This document shows, piece after piece, positions 35,310 through 46,624 of a DNA stretch of 64,000 bases; the first letter of the stretch is position 1, and every line of letters starts with the position of its first letter. Below the pieces are notes generated by a model. The model saw nothing but the letters and a program-made list of their open reading frames with translations. It was not told the origin of the DNA and ran no database searches. Source of the stretch: Bradyrhizobium sp. 1 (GTDB taxonomy: Bacteria > Pseudomonadota > Alphaproteobacteria > Rhizobiales > Xanthobacteraceae). The position numbers and the translations under genes are program-made. Location of the stretch: positions 115,146 through 179,145 of the forward strand of contig NZ_JADPJH010000018.1 in NCBI RefSeq assembly GCF_023073315.1, given 5' to 3'.

Positions 35310-35831
35310 ATGTCTGTCGTCCGCGACAATGCCGAGCCGCTCGCCATCGTGTTTGAGGATGACGGGCTTGTGCCCAATAACATCCTCCCTTTCCTGGTCT
35401 ACCAGGGCGCGATGCAGCTCGATCCGAAGCGCCCCGAGGAAACCATCGAAAATCTGTTCGAGGAGAATAGCTGGGGCGGCACGTGGCGGAACGGCGTCTA
35501 TGACTATCTGCATTATCACGCGACGGTGCATGAGGTGCTCGGCGTTGCGCGTGGCGGTGCGCGCGTCCGCTTCGGCGGCGATCACGGCCAGGAGCTGGAG
35601 ATCAAAGCCGGCGACGTCGCGATTCTCCCGGCCGGCACCGGACACCAATGCATCATGGCCAGCGCCGATTTCTGCGTGATCGGCGCCTATCCGCCCGGCG
35701 CGAAGATGGAGGTCACCCGCGCCACGCCGGAGAACCACGCGAAGGCGCTGAAGACGATTCCAAAGGTCGCGCTGCCGCCGTCCGATCCCGTGACCGGCAA
35801 AAGCGGTGCGTTGATGCGGCTGTGGCGGTAG
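35310..35831 (+). CDS. Cupin-domain protein
   Basis: A 173-residue single cupin. Motif 1 is HYHATVHEVLGVARGGARVRFGG with His/Glu metal ligands, and motif 2 is AGDVAILPAGTGHQCI with a His. The N-terminus (FEDDGLVPNNILPFLVY) is characteristic of a Bradyrhizobium-type subgroup. CAGGAG lies 7 bases before the ATG; an upstream TTG-led extension is rejected. It is likely a metal-binding enzyme or sugar-binding protein, with function unassigned. Confidence 0.85.
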   Translation: MSVVRDNAEPLAIVFEDDGLVPNNILPFLVYQGAMQLDPKRPEETIENLFEENSWGGTWRNGVYDYLHYHATVHEVLGVARGGARVRFGGDHGQELEIKAGDVAILPAGTGHQCIMASADFCVIGAYPPGAKMEVTRATPENHAKALKTIPKVALPPSDPVTGKSGALMRLWR

Positions 35832-35846
35832 CCAAGACACGAACGT

Positions 35847-35934
35847 CGTAGGGTGGGTTAGCGAAGCGTAACCACCACTGTCTATCTCCGCGGAAGCAGA
35901 AGAGGTGGGTTACGCTACGCTAACCCACCCTACG
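35847..35934. repeat. Inverted-repeat element, GGTGGGTTAGCG family
   Basis: The arms CGTAGGGTGGGTTAGCG and CGCTAACCCACCCTACG are a perfect inverted repeat with inner partial pairing. Related in outline to the element at 4.55 kb. It lies between convergent cupin and Dps genes. Confidence 0.75.
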
Positions 35935-35941
35935 CGATAGC

Positions 35942-36466
35942 CTACGCCTCGTTGCCGCCTTCCTGGCGGGTGGCTTCGAACAGGAACCACGTCCGGCGCT
36001 CGGTCTCATCGATGAAGTTTTCCAGGATACTGGCGCTGGCGACGTCGCCGGCCTTGTCGCAGACCTCGTGCGCTTTGCGCATCGCGGCCGTGACGTGCTT
36101 GTTGTCCTGCATCAGCTCGCGCAGCATCTCGCGCGGCGGGACGTAATCCTCGTTGTTGTCCTTGATGGTCTGGAGCTTTGCGACCTGGCCGATCGACTTC
36201 AGCGTCGTGCCGCCGATCTTGCGGACGCGCTCGGCGAGCTGGTCGGTGGTGGCGAAGATCTGGTCCGACTGCTCGTCGAGCAGCAGGTGGTAGTCGCGGA
36301 AATGCCGGCCGCTGATGTGCCAGTGGAAATTCTTGGTCTTCAGATACAGCGCAAATGCATCGGCCAGAAGCACGTTGAGCGCCTCGGAGACCTTCTTGAC
36401 CCCATCTGGCTGCAGATCGGTGGGGGTGTCGAGATCGGGCGAGACCTTATTGTTGGTTTTGCTCAC
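35942..36466 (-). CDS. Dps-family ferritin-like DNA-protection protein
   Basis: A 174-residue four-helix protein. The ferroxidase-centre signature HWHISGRHFRDYHLLLDEQ carries the His/Asp/Glu ligands shared across the dodecamer interface, and DQLAERVRKIGG follows as in Dps. It is expected to oxidise Fe(II) with peroxide, store iron and coat DNA in starvation. A GTG with AGGAAGG 7 bases upstream is the preferred start. The N-terminal extension (about 20 residues, with few Lys) is short. Confidence 0.92.
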   Translation of the reverse strand: MSKTNNKVSPDLDTPTDLQPDGVKKVSEALNVLLADAFALYLKTKNFHWHISGRHFRDYHLLLDEQSDQIFATTDQLAERVRKIGGTTLKSIGQVAKLQTIKDNNEDYVPPREMLRELMQDNKHVTAAMRKAHEVCDKAGDVASASILENFIDETERRTWFLFEATRQEGGNEA

Positions 36467-36570
36467 GGGAGACCTTCCTGTTAGGACGCGGACATTGACG
36501 GCGCGCCGTCGCACCCTTAACGCAAGGCGGGCAGCGCGGTTCCTAGATAGGAACCGCTGGGCGGGATACC

Positions 36571-37272
36571 ATGGACGATTGGATCGATTATTACGACTCC
36601 ACGCATACGATCTATGTCAGCAAGCTGCATCGCGATTTGCACTTCCAGATCATCGCGCGGGACATCATCGGCTACATCTCCTCGCCCGAGGCGACGGTGC
36701 TGGACTATGCCTGCGGCGAGGCGCTGTCGGCGAGCCAGGTGGCATCGGCCTGCGGCAAGCTGATCCTCGCCGAGCCCGCCCCCGGCGTGCGCGGCCGGCT
36801 GATCGCGCGGTTCGCGCCGAACACGAAAATCCGCGTCCGCTCACTCGACGACGTCCGCAAGATGCAGGACCAGTCGATCGACCTCGTCGTCATGAACTCG
36901 GTGGCGCAATACATGACGCCGGCGGAACTCGATGCCGCCCTGCTCAACATCCGCCGCCTCCTGACGCCGTCCGGCAAGCTGGTGCTCGGAGATATTCTGC
37001 AGCCTGATGTCGGCATGGGCCGCGACGTGATGGCGCTGCTCAGCTTCGGCCTGCGTCACGGCTTCCTGAAAGATGCACTGATCGGGCTGATCAGCACTGC
37101 GTTGTCGGACTACCGTCATCTGCGCACGCGGATCGGACTGCAGCGCTACAGCGAGGACGAGATCGTCGCAAAACTCACCGCGGCCGGCTTCGCGGCCCAG
37201 CGCGCCCACACCAATATCGGCCATAATCGGTGGCGCATGACCTTTATCGCGCGGCCCCCGCTGGTGCGTTAA
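36571..37272 (+). CDS. Class I SAM-dependent methyltransferase
   Basis: A 233-residue enzyme with Rossmann-like fold. SAM motif I is VLDYACGEALSASQVA, the acidic strand-2 end is LILAEPAPG, motif IV is IDLVVMNSVAQYM and motif VI is LLTPSGKLVLGDIL. The C-terminal part (GLQRYSEDEIVAKLTAAGF) is typical of small-molecule methyltransferases. Substrate unknown. It is divergent from the dps gene and precedes the tRNA-like gene. Confidence 0.88.
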   Translation: MDDWIDYYDSTHTIYVSKLHRDLHFQIIARDIIGYISSPEATVLDYACGEALSASQVASACGKLILAEPAPGVRGRLIARFAPNTKIRVRSLDDVRKMQDQSIDLVVMNSVAQYMTPAELDAALLNIRRLLTPSGKLVLGDILQPDVGMGRDVMALLSFGLRHGFLKDALIGLISTALSDYRHLRTRIGLQRYSEDEIVAKLTAAGFAAQRAHTNIGHNRWRMTFIARPPLVR

Positions 37273-37326
37273 GCATAACAATTAGCTGAGGTGGCTTGTC
37301 GCACCTCGATCGGCAATGATCGGCGC

Positions 37327-37402
37327 GGCCCGGTGGCGGAAGCGTCTACGCGAGAGCAGTGCATCGCTCTTCATCCTGGTTCAAATCCAGGCCGGGTCTC
37401 CA
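37327..37402 (+). tRNA. Unusual tRNA-like gene with encoded CCA and 8-nt anticodon loop
   Basis: A 76-nt cloverleaf. The acceptor GGCCCGG/CCGGGTC (one G-U) is followed by T and encoded CCA. The T arm is perfect, with CCTGG/CCAGG and loop TTCAAAT. The D arm has three pairs (GCG/CGC) but its loop lacks the G18G19 pair that normally docks with the T loop. The anticodon stem GAGAGC/GCTCTT closes an 8-base loop, AGTGCATC, instead of 7, so the anticodon cannot be read with certainty (GCA if T is U33, or TGC). It is either a degenerate tRNA or a tRNA-like RNA with another role. A GC-rich imperfect repeat follows to 37.5 kb. Confidence 0.55.
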
Positions 37403-37515
37403 CGCTTCGCCCTGTCGGGCTACGCGTGGCGCAGCCACGCTAGACCGGCAGAGCGAAGCGTGTCCGGCGTAGCTGGAGCGAAGCGCAAGCGAAGACGGAC
37501 TGCCCGCCCCACGCC

Positions 37516-37887
37516 TCAATCCGCTTCGACCACTTCACATTCAGATAGCAGCTGAAGCCGGTCGGCATCCTTTGCCGCTGAGCTGAGGACTGCGTCGAGC
37601 AGGCCCGGAAAGCGCGTGTCCAGATCCTCGCGGCGTAGCCGCATGAAGCGATTGGTGCCGGCCACGCGCGTCTGCATGACGCCGCATTCGCGCAGTTTTG
37701 CGAAGTGATAGGTCAGGTTGGACTTGCCGCTGAGGCCATTGAAGTCGCCGCAGCAGAGTTCGCTGCTGACACGTTCCTGCTGGGCCAGCTGGTACACGAT
37801 CGCCAACCGGATCGGATCGCTCAGACAATCTAGAACCAGCGGCAGCTCGATCTGCTCGCGGGTGGGGTGGGGAGGTGTGCGGCTCAT
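37516..37887 (-). CDS. ArsR-family regulator divergent from an MFS exporter
   Basis: A winged-helix repressor of about 123 residues. LDCLSDPIRLAIVYQLAQQERVSSELCCGDFNGLSGKSNLTYHF holds the helix-turn-helix, and the adjacent Cys pair (LCCGDF) lies in the helix used for thiol or metal sensing in some ArsR proteins. An in-frame ATG 15 bases upstream is an alternative start; neither has a clear Shine-Dalgarno sequence. Two identical operators lie between this gene and the divergent MFS gene, so it probably represses both. Confidence 0.88.
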   Translation of the reverse strand: MSRTPPHPTREQIELPLVLDCLSDPIRLAIVYQLAQQERVSSELCCGDFNGLSGKSNLTYHFAKLRECGVMQTRVAGTNRFMRLRREDLDTRFPGLLDAVLSSAAKDADRLQLLSECEVVEAD

Positions 37888-37919
37888 GACGGCTGGAATC
37901 ATAGCGAAGCGGCCGTAAT

Positions 37920-37937
37920 GTTCAATAGTTCTTGAAC
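37920..37937. promoter_or_regulatory. ArsR operator, copy 1
   Basis: Perfect inverted repeat GTTCAA-N6-TTGAAC, with spacer TAGTTC. It is on the arsR side of the divergent intergenic region. The same arms and spacer length recur 48 bases away. Confidence 0.7.
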
Positions 37938-37967
37938 CAATTGACTCCTTTGTCTGCGCATTCAATA

Positions 37968-37985
37968 GTTCAATAAACGTTGAAC
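37968..37985. promoter_or_regulatory. ArsR operator, copy 2
   Basis: Perfect inverted repeat GTTCAA-N6-TTGAAC, with spacer TAAACG, ending 16 bases before the MFS start codon. A plausible -35 (TTGACT at 37941-37946) lies between the two operators. Confidence 0.7.
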
Positions 37986-38001
37986 ATAGGGATTTTGTCT
38001 G

Positions 38002-39171
38002 ATGAGCGTGTTCTGGCTGGCCCTGGCGGCCTTCGCGATCGGCACGGAAAGCTTTGTCATTGCAGGGCTTTTGCCCTCGATCGCCGCTGACCTTTCGATT
38101 TCCGTCCCGGCCGCCGGGCAACTCGTCACCGCCTACGCCCTCACCTATGCCGTGGGCTCGCCAATCCTGGCGGTGACGCTGAACAACATCGATCGCCGCA
38201 CTGTGTTGGCGCTGGCGCTGACCACCTTCATCGCCGGCAACCTCGCGGCCATGGTGGCCTCCAACTATGCACTGCTGCTGGCCTCGCGCATGCTGATGGC
38301 GCTGGGCTCCGGGCTTTGCATGCCGACCGCGCTCGCGGTGTCCGTGGCGGTCGCCTCGCCCGAGCGGCGCGGCCGCGCGGTGGCGCTGGTCACCTCGGGC
38401 CTCACGGTTGCGACCGTCATCGGTGTTCCCCTCGGCAATCTCATCGGCAGCCTGTTCGGCTGGCGCGCGACCTTCGCTATGGTCGCCCTGATCGGCGCCG
38501 TCGCGCTGGCCGGCCTACTATTGGGCCTGCCCCGCGGCCTGCCACGGAATACGGCCTCGCTCAGCGAAAGGCTGGCGGTGGCCCGTCACAGCAATGTCTT
38601 GATCGCGCTCGTCATCACCGTCCTGTGGGCGCTCGGCGGCTTCACCGTGTTCACCTATTTCGCGGTCCCGCTGCACGGCCTGGGCTTCGATGCCTCGCAG
38701 ATCAGCCTGGCGCTGCTGGTGTTCGGCGGCGCGGCCGCGATCGGGAACATGCTCGGCGGCGTCCTCGCCGACCGGCTTGGCACGCTCGCAACAGCAGCCC
38801 TCGGGCTCGCCGGCATGGCCAGCGCCTTGATCCTGCATTCGCTCGTCCTGAAGCTGATGCCCGGACAAGCCCATTACGCGCTGCTGGGCACGATCTTCCT
38901 CTGGGGCATCTCGGGCTGGGCGTTCTATCCGGCGCAGATCGCCAGCATCATCCGGATCGAACCGCAGGCCTCGATGATTGCGCTGTCGCTCAATGCCTCC
39001 TCGATGTATCTCGGCTTCGCCATCGGCGGTGCCTTAGGGGGTGCCGTGCTGGCCACCATGTCGCCAAACGACCTCGGCTGGATCGGCGGAACGAGCGTTG
39101 CGGCCTCGCTTCTGGTGCACCTCGCGCGTGGCTGGCAGGCGCGGCCAAAACCCGTCAAAATTGCCGGTTGA
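38002..39171 (+). CDS. MFS exporter (DHA1 type)
   Basis: A 389-residue, twelve-helix major facilitator. The motif A-like loop is NNIDRRTVLALAL, motif C-like TSGLTVATVIGVPLG lies in helix 5 (antiporter motif), and VLADRLGTLATA repeats the loop between helices 8 and 9. Close in outline to sugar/drug exporters such as AraJ. Divergent ArsR with a thiol-type helix and shared operators suggests efflux of a toxic compound sensed by that repressor. Confidence 0.92.
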   Translation: MSVFWLALAAFAIGTESFVIAGLLPSIAADLSISVPAAGQLVTAYALTYAVGSPILAVTLNNIDRRTVLALALTTFIAGNLAAMVASNYALLLASRMLMALGSGLCMPTALAVSVAVASPERRGRAVALVTSGLTVATVIGVPLGNLIGSLFGWRATFAMVALIGAVALAGLLLGLPRGLPRNTASLSERLAVARHSNVLIALVITVLWALGGFTVFTYFAVPLHGLGFDASQISLALLVFGGAAAIGNMLGGVLADRLGTLATAALGLAGMASALILHSLVLKLMPGQAHYALLGTIFLWGISGWAFYPAQIASIIRIEPQASMIALSLNASSMYLGFAIGGALGGAVLATMSPNDLGWIGGTSVAASLLVHLARGWQARPKPVKIAG

Positions 39172-39258
39172 TGGGCGTTTTTCGGGGTTTCGCCGCCCCG
39201 GTATCTGGTCTATGACCCACCCGCGCGCGAGAGGGAGACCACCGCGCTCTCGGCTCAA

Positions 39259-39288
39259 GGGGACGCGCGGCAAGCGCGCCCTTTTTTT
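39259..39288 (+). terminator. Rho-independent terminator before carB
   Basis: GC-rich stem GGG(A)CGCGC / GCGCGCCC with a bulged A and a short loop is followed by seven T. It separates the MFS transcript from carB. Confidence 0.6.
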
Positions 39289-39317
39289 GTGCCCAAATTC
39301 CACTTCGGCGAGAGTTG

Positions 39318-42782
<3,465 letters not shown>

Positions 42783-42831
42783 TCGCTAGCGGCGGCGAAG
42801 CTTCCGCTAAGTGACTGGCAATGAAGCCACA

Positions 42832-42856
42832 ATGGCCGGAGGAACTGTCCGGCCAT
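42832..42856 (+). terminator. Perfect hairpin downstream of carB
   Basis: ATGGCCGGA / TCCGGCCAT, nine perfect pairs with a 7-base loop, about 50 bases past the carB stop. The following sequence is only partly T-rich, so termination is probable but not certain. Confidence 0.5.
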
Positions 42857-42994
42857 GCGGTTGTTCTGTTCCGGCGCCAGACCCACATAACGCTCCGGCG
42901 GCGGCGTGTTCAGCCCTCGGAACAGACTGACGAATCAAGGCTGCCGCGCCCTGTGTTTTCGTAGGGCGCGCGCAATCGAAGAACGAGAGAAGAG

Positions 42995-43468
42995 ATGGAA
43001 AAGGTTCCGATGACTGCGAGCGGCTTTGCCGCGCTCGGGGAAGAATTGAAGAAGCGCCAGTCCGAGGACCGCCCGCGCATCATCGAGCATATTGCAGAAG
43101 CGCGCTCGCACGGCGATCTGTCGGAGAACGCGGAATATCACGCCGCGAAGGAAGAGCAGTCCCACAATGAAGGCCGCATCGCCGAGCTCGAGGACAAGCT
43201 CGCGCGCGCCGACATCATCGACATCTCGAAGCTCTCCGGCGATACCATCAAGTTCGGCGCTACCGTGACGCTGGTCGACGAGGACACCGAGAAGAAGACG
43301 GTGTGGCAGCTCGTCGGCGAGGTCGAGGCCGACGCCAAGAAGGGCCGCATCTCCATCACCTCGCCGCTCGCCCGCGCGCTGATCGGCAAGAAGAAGGGCT
43401 CGACCGTCGAGGTCGTCGCCCCCGGCGGCGCCAAGGCGTATGAGATCACCAAGGTGGAGTGGCGGTAA
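42995..43468 (+). CDS. greA: Transcription elongation factor GreA
   Basis: A 157-residue factor that rescues backtracked RNA polymerase by stimulating transcript cleavage. The N-terminal coiled coil ends in the functional acidic tip [16 protein letters not shown], and the C-terminal FKBP-like domain includes [22 protein letters not shown]. It begins with METKVPM-like [14 protein letters not shown] as in alphaproteobacteria. A strong terminator follows. Confidence 0.97.
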   Translation: MEKVPMTASGFAALGEELKKRQSEDRPRIIEHIAEARSHGDLSENAEYHAAKEEQSHNEGRIAELEDKLARADIIDISKLSGDTIKFGATVTLVDEDTEKKTVWQLVGEVEADAKKGRISITSPLARALIGKKKGSTVEVVAPGGAKAYEITKVEWR

Positions 43469-43500
43469 GGATTTGCCGCTGCGTGTGAGGTTTTGAAAAG

Positions 43501-43524
43501 GCCGCGCTGAGCGCGGCTTTTTTG
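43501..43524 (+). terminator. Rho-independent terminator of greA
   Basis: Perfect stem GCCGCGC / GCGCGGC with a 3-base loop, preceded by AAAAG and followed by seven T. Confidence 0.85.
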
Positions 43525-43565
43525 TTTCGGCGTGTTGCTGTGAGGTGAACACTCGCTCCCCACTC

Positions 43566-43706
43566 GTGTCCCGGACAAGCTGCAACGCCTCAGCGTTGCG
43601 GCGCAGAGCCGGGACCCAGAAAGCAACCCGGGTACACGCGGTGAGATGGGCCCCGGCTCTGCAGCGCACCGCTGAAGGAGCGCTGCGCTGCGTCCGGGGC
43701 ACGAGA
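43566..43706. repeat. Dispersed inverted-repeat element (CCGGGACC/GTCCGGGG type)
   Basis: A GC-rich 140-base element. The left half TCCCGGACAAGC...GAGCCGGGACCC pairs imperfectly with the right half GGGCCCCGGCTC...CTGCGTCCGGGGCA. It lies between convergent greA and the Lrp gene. Its form matches a repeat typical of Bradyrhizobium genomes. Confidence 0.6.
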
Positions 43707-43713
43707 TCAGGTC

Positions 43714-44193
43714 TTACCTTCGCCCCTTCACGTCCAGCGGCACCGCCGCTTCATACTTCGAGTTATGCAGCACCAGTGACGTCCGCACATTCCGCACATG
43801 CGGCGCGGCGGTCAGATGCGTCACGAAATCCTGGAAGGTCGCCATGTCCGGGGCGACGCATTTGAGGATGAAGTCCACCTCGCCCGACAGCATCCAGCAT
43901 TCCCGCACCAGGGGCTCGGCGCGGACGAACTCCTCGAAGGCGCGCAGATCGGCCTCGGCCTGGCTCGACAGGTGCACAGCCGCAAACACGGTGACGTCGA
44001 AACCGAGCTTGCGGGCGTCCAGGAGCCCGCGGTAGCCGTGGATGTAGCCCTCCTCCTCCAGCGCCCGGACCCGGCGCAGGCAGGGGGGCGGTGAGATTCC
44101 GACGCGCTTGGCCAGCTCGACATTGGTGATTCGACCATCGGCCTGGATCTCGGTGAGAATCTTCAGGTCGATCTCGTCTAGGTTCCGCGACAC
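43714..44193 (-). CDS. Lrp/AsnC-family regulator
   Basis: A 159-residue regulator. The helix-turn-helix is LTEIQADGRITNVELAKRVGISPPPCLRRVRALEEEGYI, and the C-terminal RAM ligand-binding domain includes VRECWMLSGEVDFILKCVAPDM. The start is GTG with AGGAG upstream. It is close to true Lrp of alphaproteobacteria. A triple GCGCAAT/ATTGCGC site lies 80 bases upstream in the region shared with trxB, consistent with autoregulation and possible control of trxB. Confidence 0.93.
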   Translation of the reverse strand: MSRNLDEIDLKILTEIQADGRITNVELAKRVGISPPPCLRRVRALEEEGYIHGYRGLLDARKLGFDVTVFAAVHLSSQAEADLRAFEEFVRAEPLVRECWMLSGEVDFILKCVAPDMATFQDFVTHLTAAPHVRNVRTSLVLHNSKYEAAVPLDVKGRR

Positions 44194-44268
44194 GTGAATG
44201 GAACTCCTGGCCTTGCAACGGTATTGGGCGGGTTTTTCGCAATCCTCATAACCCAGTCCGCACCGTTA

Positions 44269-44297
44269 GCGCAATTTTATTGCGCGTGCAGCGCAAT
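44269..44297. promoter_or_regulatory. Candidate Lrp binding site
   Basis: GCGCAAT-TTT-ATTGCGC is immediately followed by GTGCA and another GCGCAAT, so three alternating half-sites form two overlapping palindromes. It lies between the divergent Lrp-family and trxB genes; a weaker TCGCAAT is 30 bases away. Confidence 0.6.
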
Positions 44298-44459
44298 CGA
44301 CTTTTGTTCCCTGTTGGAAAAATCCGCCGACAGGGAATGCAATTCTTGCATAGCTCATCAGAAGGCTTAGATTAGCTCTGATATTTCAGCGCCTCCGCGA
44401 GGCCTCCCGGCACGTTCCGCGCCCGCGCTGCAAATCCCCCGTGAAAGGCGTCCATCGAA

Positions 44460-45425
44460 ATGTCCGCTCCTGTTCATGCAAAGGTCGTGATTATTGGCTC
44501 CGGCCCCGCGGGCTACACGGCGGCGATCTACGCCGCGCGCGCGATGCTCGAGCCGATCCTGATCCAGGGCATCCAGGCCGGCGGCCAGCTCACCATCACC
44601 ACCGACGTCGAGAACTATCCGGGGTTCGCCGACGTGATCCAGGGCCCCTGGCTGATGGAGCAGATGGAGAAGCAGGCGGTCCATGTCGGCACCAAAATCG
44701 TCTCCGACCTGGTCATCAAGCTCGACACCTCGCAGCGGCCGTTCCGCCTCACCTGCGACAGCGGTGATGTCTATCTCGCCGAAACCGTGATCCTCGCCAC
44801 CGGCGCCCAAGCGCGCTGGCTCGGGCTGCCGTCCGAGGCGAAATTCCAGGGCGGCGGCGTGTCGGCCTGCGCCACCTGCGACGGCTTCTTCTACCGCAAC
44901 AAGGACGTCGTGGTGGTCGGCGGCGGCAATACCGCGGTCGAGGAAGCGCTGTACCTCACCAACCATGCCTCGCAGGTCACCATCGTGCATCGTCGCGATC
45001 ACTTCCGCGCCGAACGCATCCTGCAAGAGCGTCTGTTCAAGCACCCGAAGATCAAGGTGGTCTGGGACTCAGCCATCGACGAGATCTGCGGCACCGAGAA
45101 TCCGAACAAGGTCACCCATGTGCGCCTGAAGAACGTCAAGACCGGCACGCTCACGGATGTGAAGACCGACGGCGTGTTCGTCGCCATCGGTCACGCGCCA
45201 GCGACCGAGCTCGTGAAGGATCAGATCAAGCTGAAACCATCCGGCTATGTCGAGGTCGCCCCGAATTCGACCGCGACCTCCGTGCCCGGCCTGTTCGCCG
45301 CCGGCGATGTCGCCGACGAAACCTATCGCCAGGCCGTGACGGCCGCCGGCCTCGGCTGCATGGCAGCGCTAGAGGCCGAACGTTTCTTGGCCCTGCGCGC
45401 CAGCGAGCGCGCGGCAGCGGAATAA
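44460..45425 (+). CDS. trxB: Thioredoxin reductase
   Basis: A 321-residue flavoprotein that reduces thioredoxin with NADPH. The FAD motif is VVIIGSGPAGYTAAIYAARA, the redox-active CxxC is CATC in SACATCDGFF, the NADPH motif is VVVVGGGNTAVEEALYL with HRRDHFRAE, and the second FAD motif is VPGLFAAGDV. A LysR regulator gene follows after 5 bases, a pairing seen in related rhizobia, so the two are co-transcribed. Confidence 0.97.
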   Translation: MSAPVHAKVVIIGSGPAGYTAAIYAARAMLEPILIQGIQAGGQLTITTDVENYPGFADVIQGPWLMEQMEKQAVHVGTKIVSDLVIKLDTSQRPFRLTCDSGDVYLAETVILATGAQARWLGLPSEAKFQGGGVSACATCDGFFYRNKDVVVVGGGNTAVEEALYLTNHASQVTIVHRRDHFRAERILQERLFKHPKIKVVWDSAIDEICGTENPNKVTHVRLKNVKTGTLTDVKTDGVFVAIGHAPATELVKDQIKLKPSGYVEVAPNSTATSVPGLFAAGDVADETYRQAVTAAGLGCMAALEAERFLALRASERAAAE

Positions 45426-45430
45426 AGATC

Positions 45431-46354
45431 ATGGCTCGAACACGCGACGGATTTACGGATATGGACTGGGACAAGCTGAAGGTGTTTCACGCGGCGGCGG
45501 AAGCGGGCAGCTTCACGCATGCAGGCGAGCAGCTCGGCCTGTCGCAATCGGCGGTGTCACGCCAGGTCTCGGCGCTGGAGCAGGAGCTCTCGGTCTCGCT
45601 GTTTCACCGCCATGCCCGCGGCCTGATCCTCACCGAACAGGGCGACCTCTTGTTCCGCACAGCGCATGACGTGTTCATGCAGCTCCAGGCGGCGCGCGCG
45701 AAACTGACCGACAGCCGCGAGCGGCCGAGCGGCGACCTCAAGATCACCACCACGCCCGGCGTCGGCATCAACTGGCTGATCCCGCGGCTCGGCGAATTCA
45801 CCGCGCTCTATCCGGAGATCCGGATCTCGCTGATCGTCACCGACGAGGAGCTGGATCTGTCCATGCGCGAAGCGGACGTTGCGATCCGTACCCGCAAACC
45901 GACGCAGCCGGATCTCATCCAGCGCAAGCTTTTCGCGATGGGCTTCCACGCCTATTGCTCGCCGGAATACATCAAGCGCTTCGGCACGCCGCGCACACTG
46001 GAAGAGCTCGACGCCCACCGCATCATCACGCTCTCCGACGGCAACTTCGCGCCGCATCTTCAGAACCGCAACTGGCTGGTCGAAGCCGGCCGCAACGGCT
46101 CGGGTCCGCGCGAAGCCTATTTCAGGGTCAACAACATCCTCGGCCTCGTGCGCGCCTGTCAGCAGGGCCTCGGTATCGCGGCGCTTCCCGACTACCTCGT
46201 CGAGGAGCAGAGCAAGCTCGTGCAGCTGTTCGGCGAATCGGATTCGATCCAGCTCGACACGTATTTCGTCTATCCCGAGGAGTTGAAGACGGTCGCGCGC
46301 GTGCAGGTGTTCCGCGACTTCGTGGTGAGCAAGGCGCAGCGCTGGCCGTCCTGA
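45431..46354 (+). CDS. LysR-family regulator co-transcribed with trxB
   Basis: A 307-residue regulator. The N-terminal helix-turn-helix is LKVFHAAAEAGSFTHAGEQLGLSQSAVSRQVSALEQELSVSLFHR, and the substrate-binding domain follows (TTTPGVGINWLIPRLGEF...). It begins 5 bases after the trxB stop. An internal Met at position 11 (MDWDKLKVF) opens directly into the HTH and is a possible alternative start. Targets cannot be read from sequence; redox-related control is suggested by its neighbour. Confidence 0.92.
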   Translation: MARTRDGFTDMDWDKLKVFHAAAEAGSFTHAGEQLGLSQSAVSRQVSALEQELSVSLFHRHARGLILTEQGDLLFRTAHDVFMQLQAARAKLTDSRERPSGDLKITTTPGVGINWLIPRLGEFTALYPEIRISLIVTDEELDLSMREADVAIRTRKPTQPDLIQRKLFAMGFHAYCSPEYIKRFGTPRTLEELDAHRIITLSDGNFAPHLQNRNWLVEAGRNGSGPREAYFRVNNILGLVRACQQGLGIAALPDYLVEEQSKLVQLFGESDSIQLDTYFVYPEELKTVARVQVFRDFVVSKAQRWPS

Positions 46355-46421
46355 TTTCCGCATGTCTGACATGCGACCTGAACGGTTGCTGCATGGCGCT
46401 TGGCAAGCCCATAATGTTTTC

Positions 46422-46557
46422 ACGCTGAGCCTTCGCGTTGCGCATTTGTCCCCCTCCTCCAGTGGCGCGGGAGTTCAGTAATCCCTCTTGGAAGGTGATT
46501 GTGTCGGCCTCACGTGGCCAATACCTTAAGCCGGGCCCTCTGGGTCCGGCTTTTTTT
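46422..46557 (+). ncRNA. Candidate small RNA with anti-Shine-Dalgarno segment
   Basis: Promoter-like TTGCTG (46386) and CATAAT (46410-46415), 18 bases apart, precede a region without coding potential. It contains CCCCCTCCTCC, then a long hairpin (AAGGT...GGCC-TCACGT-GGCC-AAT-ACCTT), and ends in a perfect terminator (GCCGGGCCC/GGGTCCGGC plus seven T, 46530-46557). Pyrimidine-rich loops complementary to ribosome-binding sites are typical of rhizobial regulatory RNAs. Boundaries are predicted, not observed. Confidence 0.45.
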
Positions 46558-46624
46558 CTGTCCCATTCGGCTTTCACCTTCCGCGTGTATTGACAGTTCC
46601 ACGTATCGCCCGCATCATTTGCAA

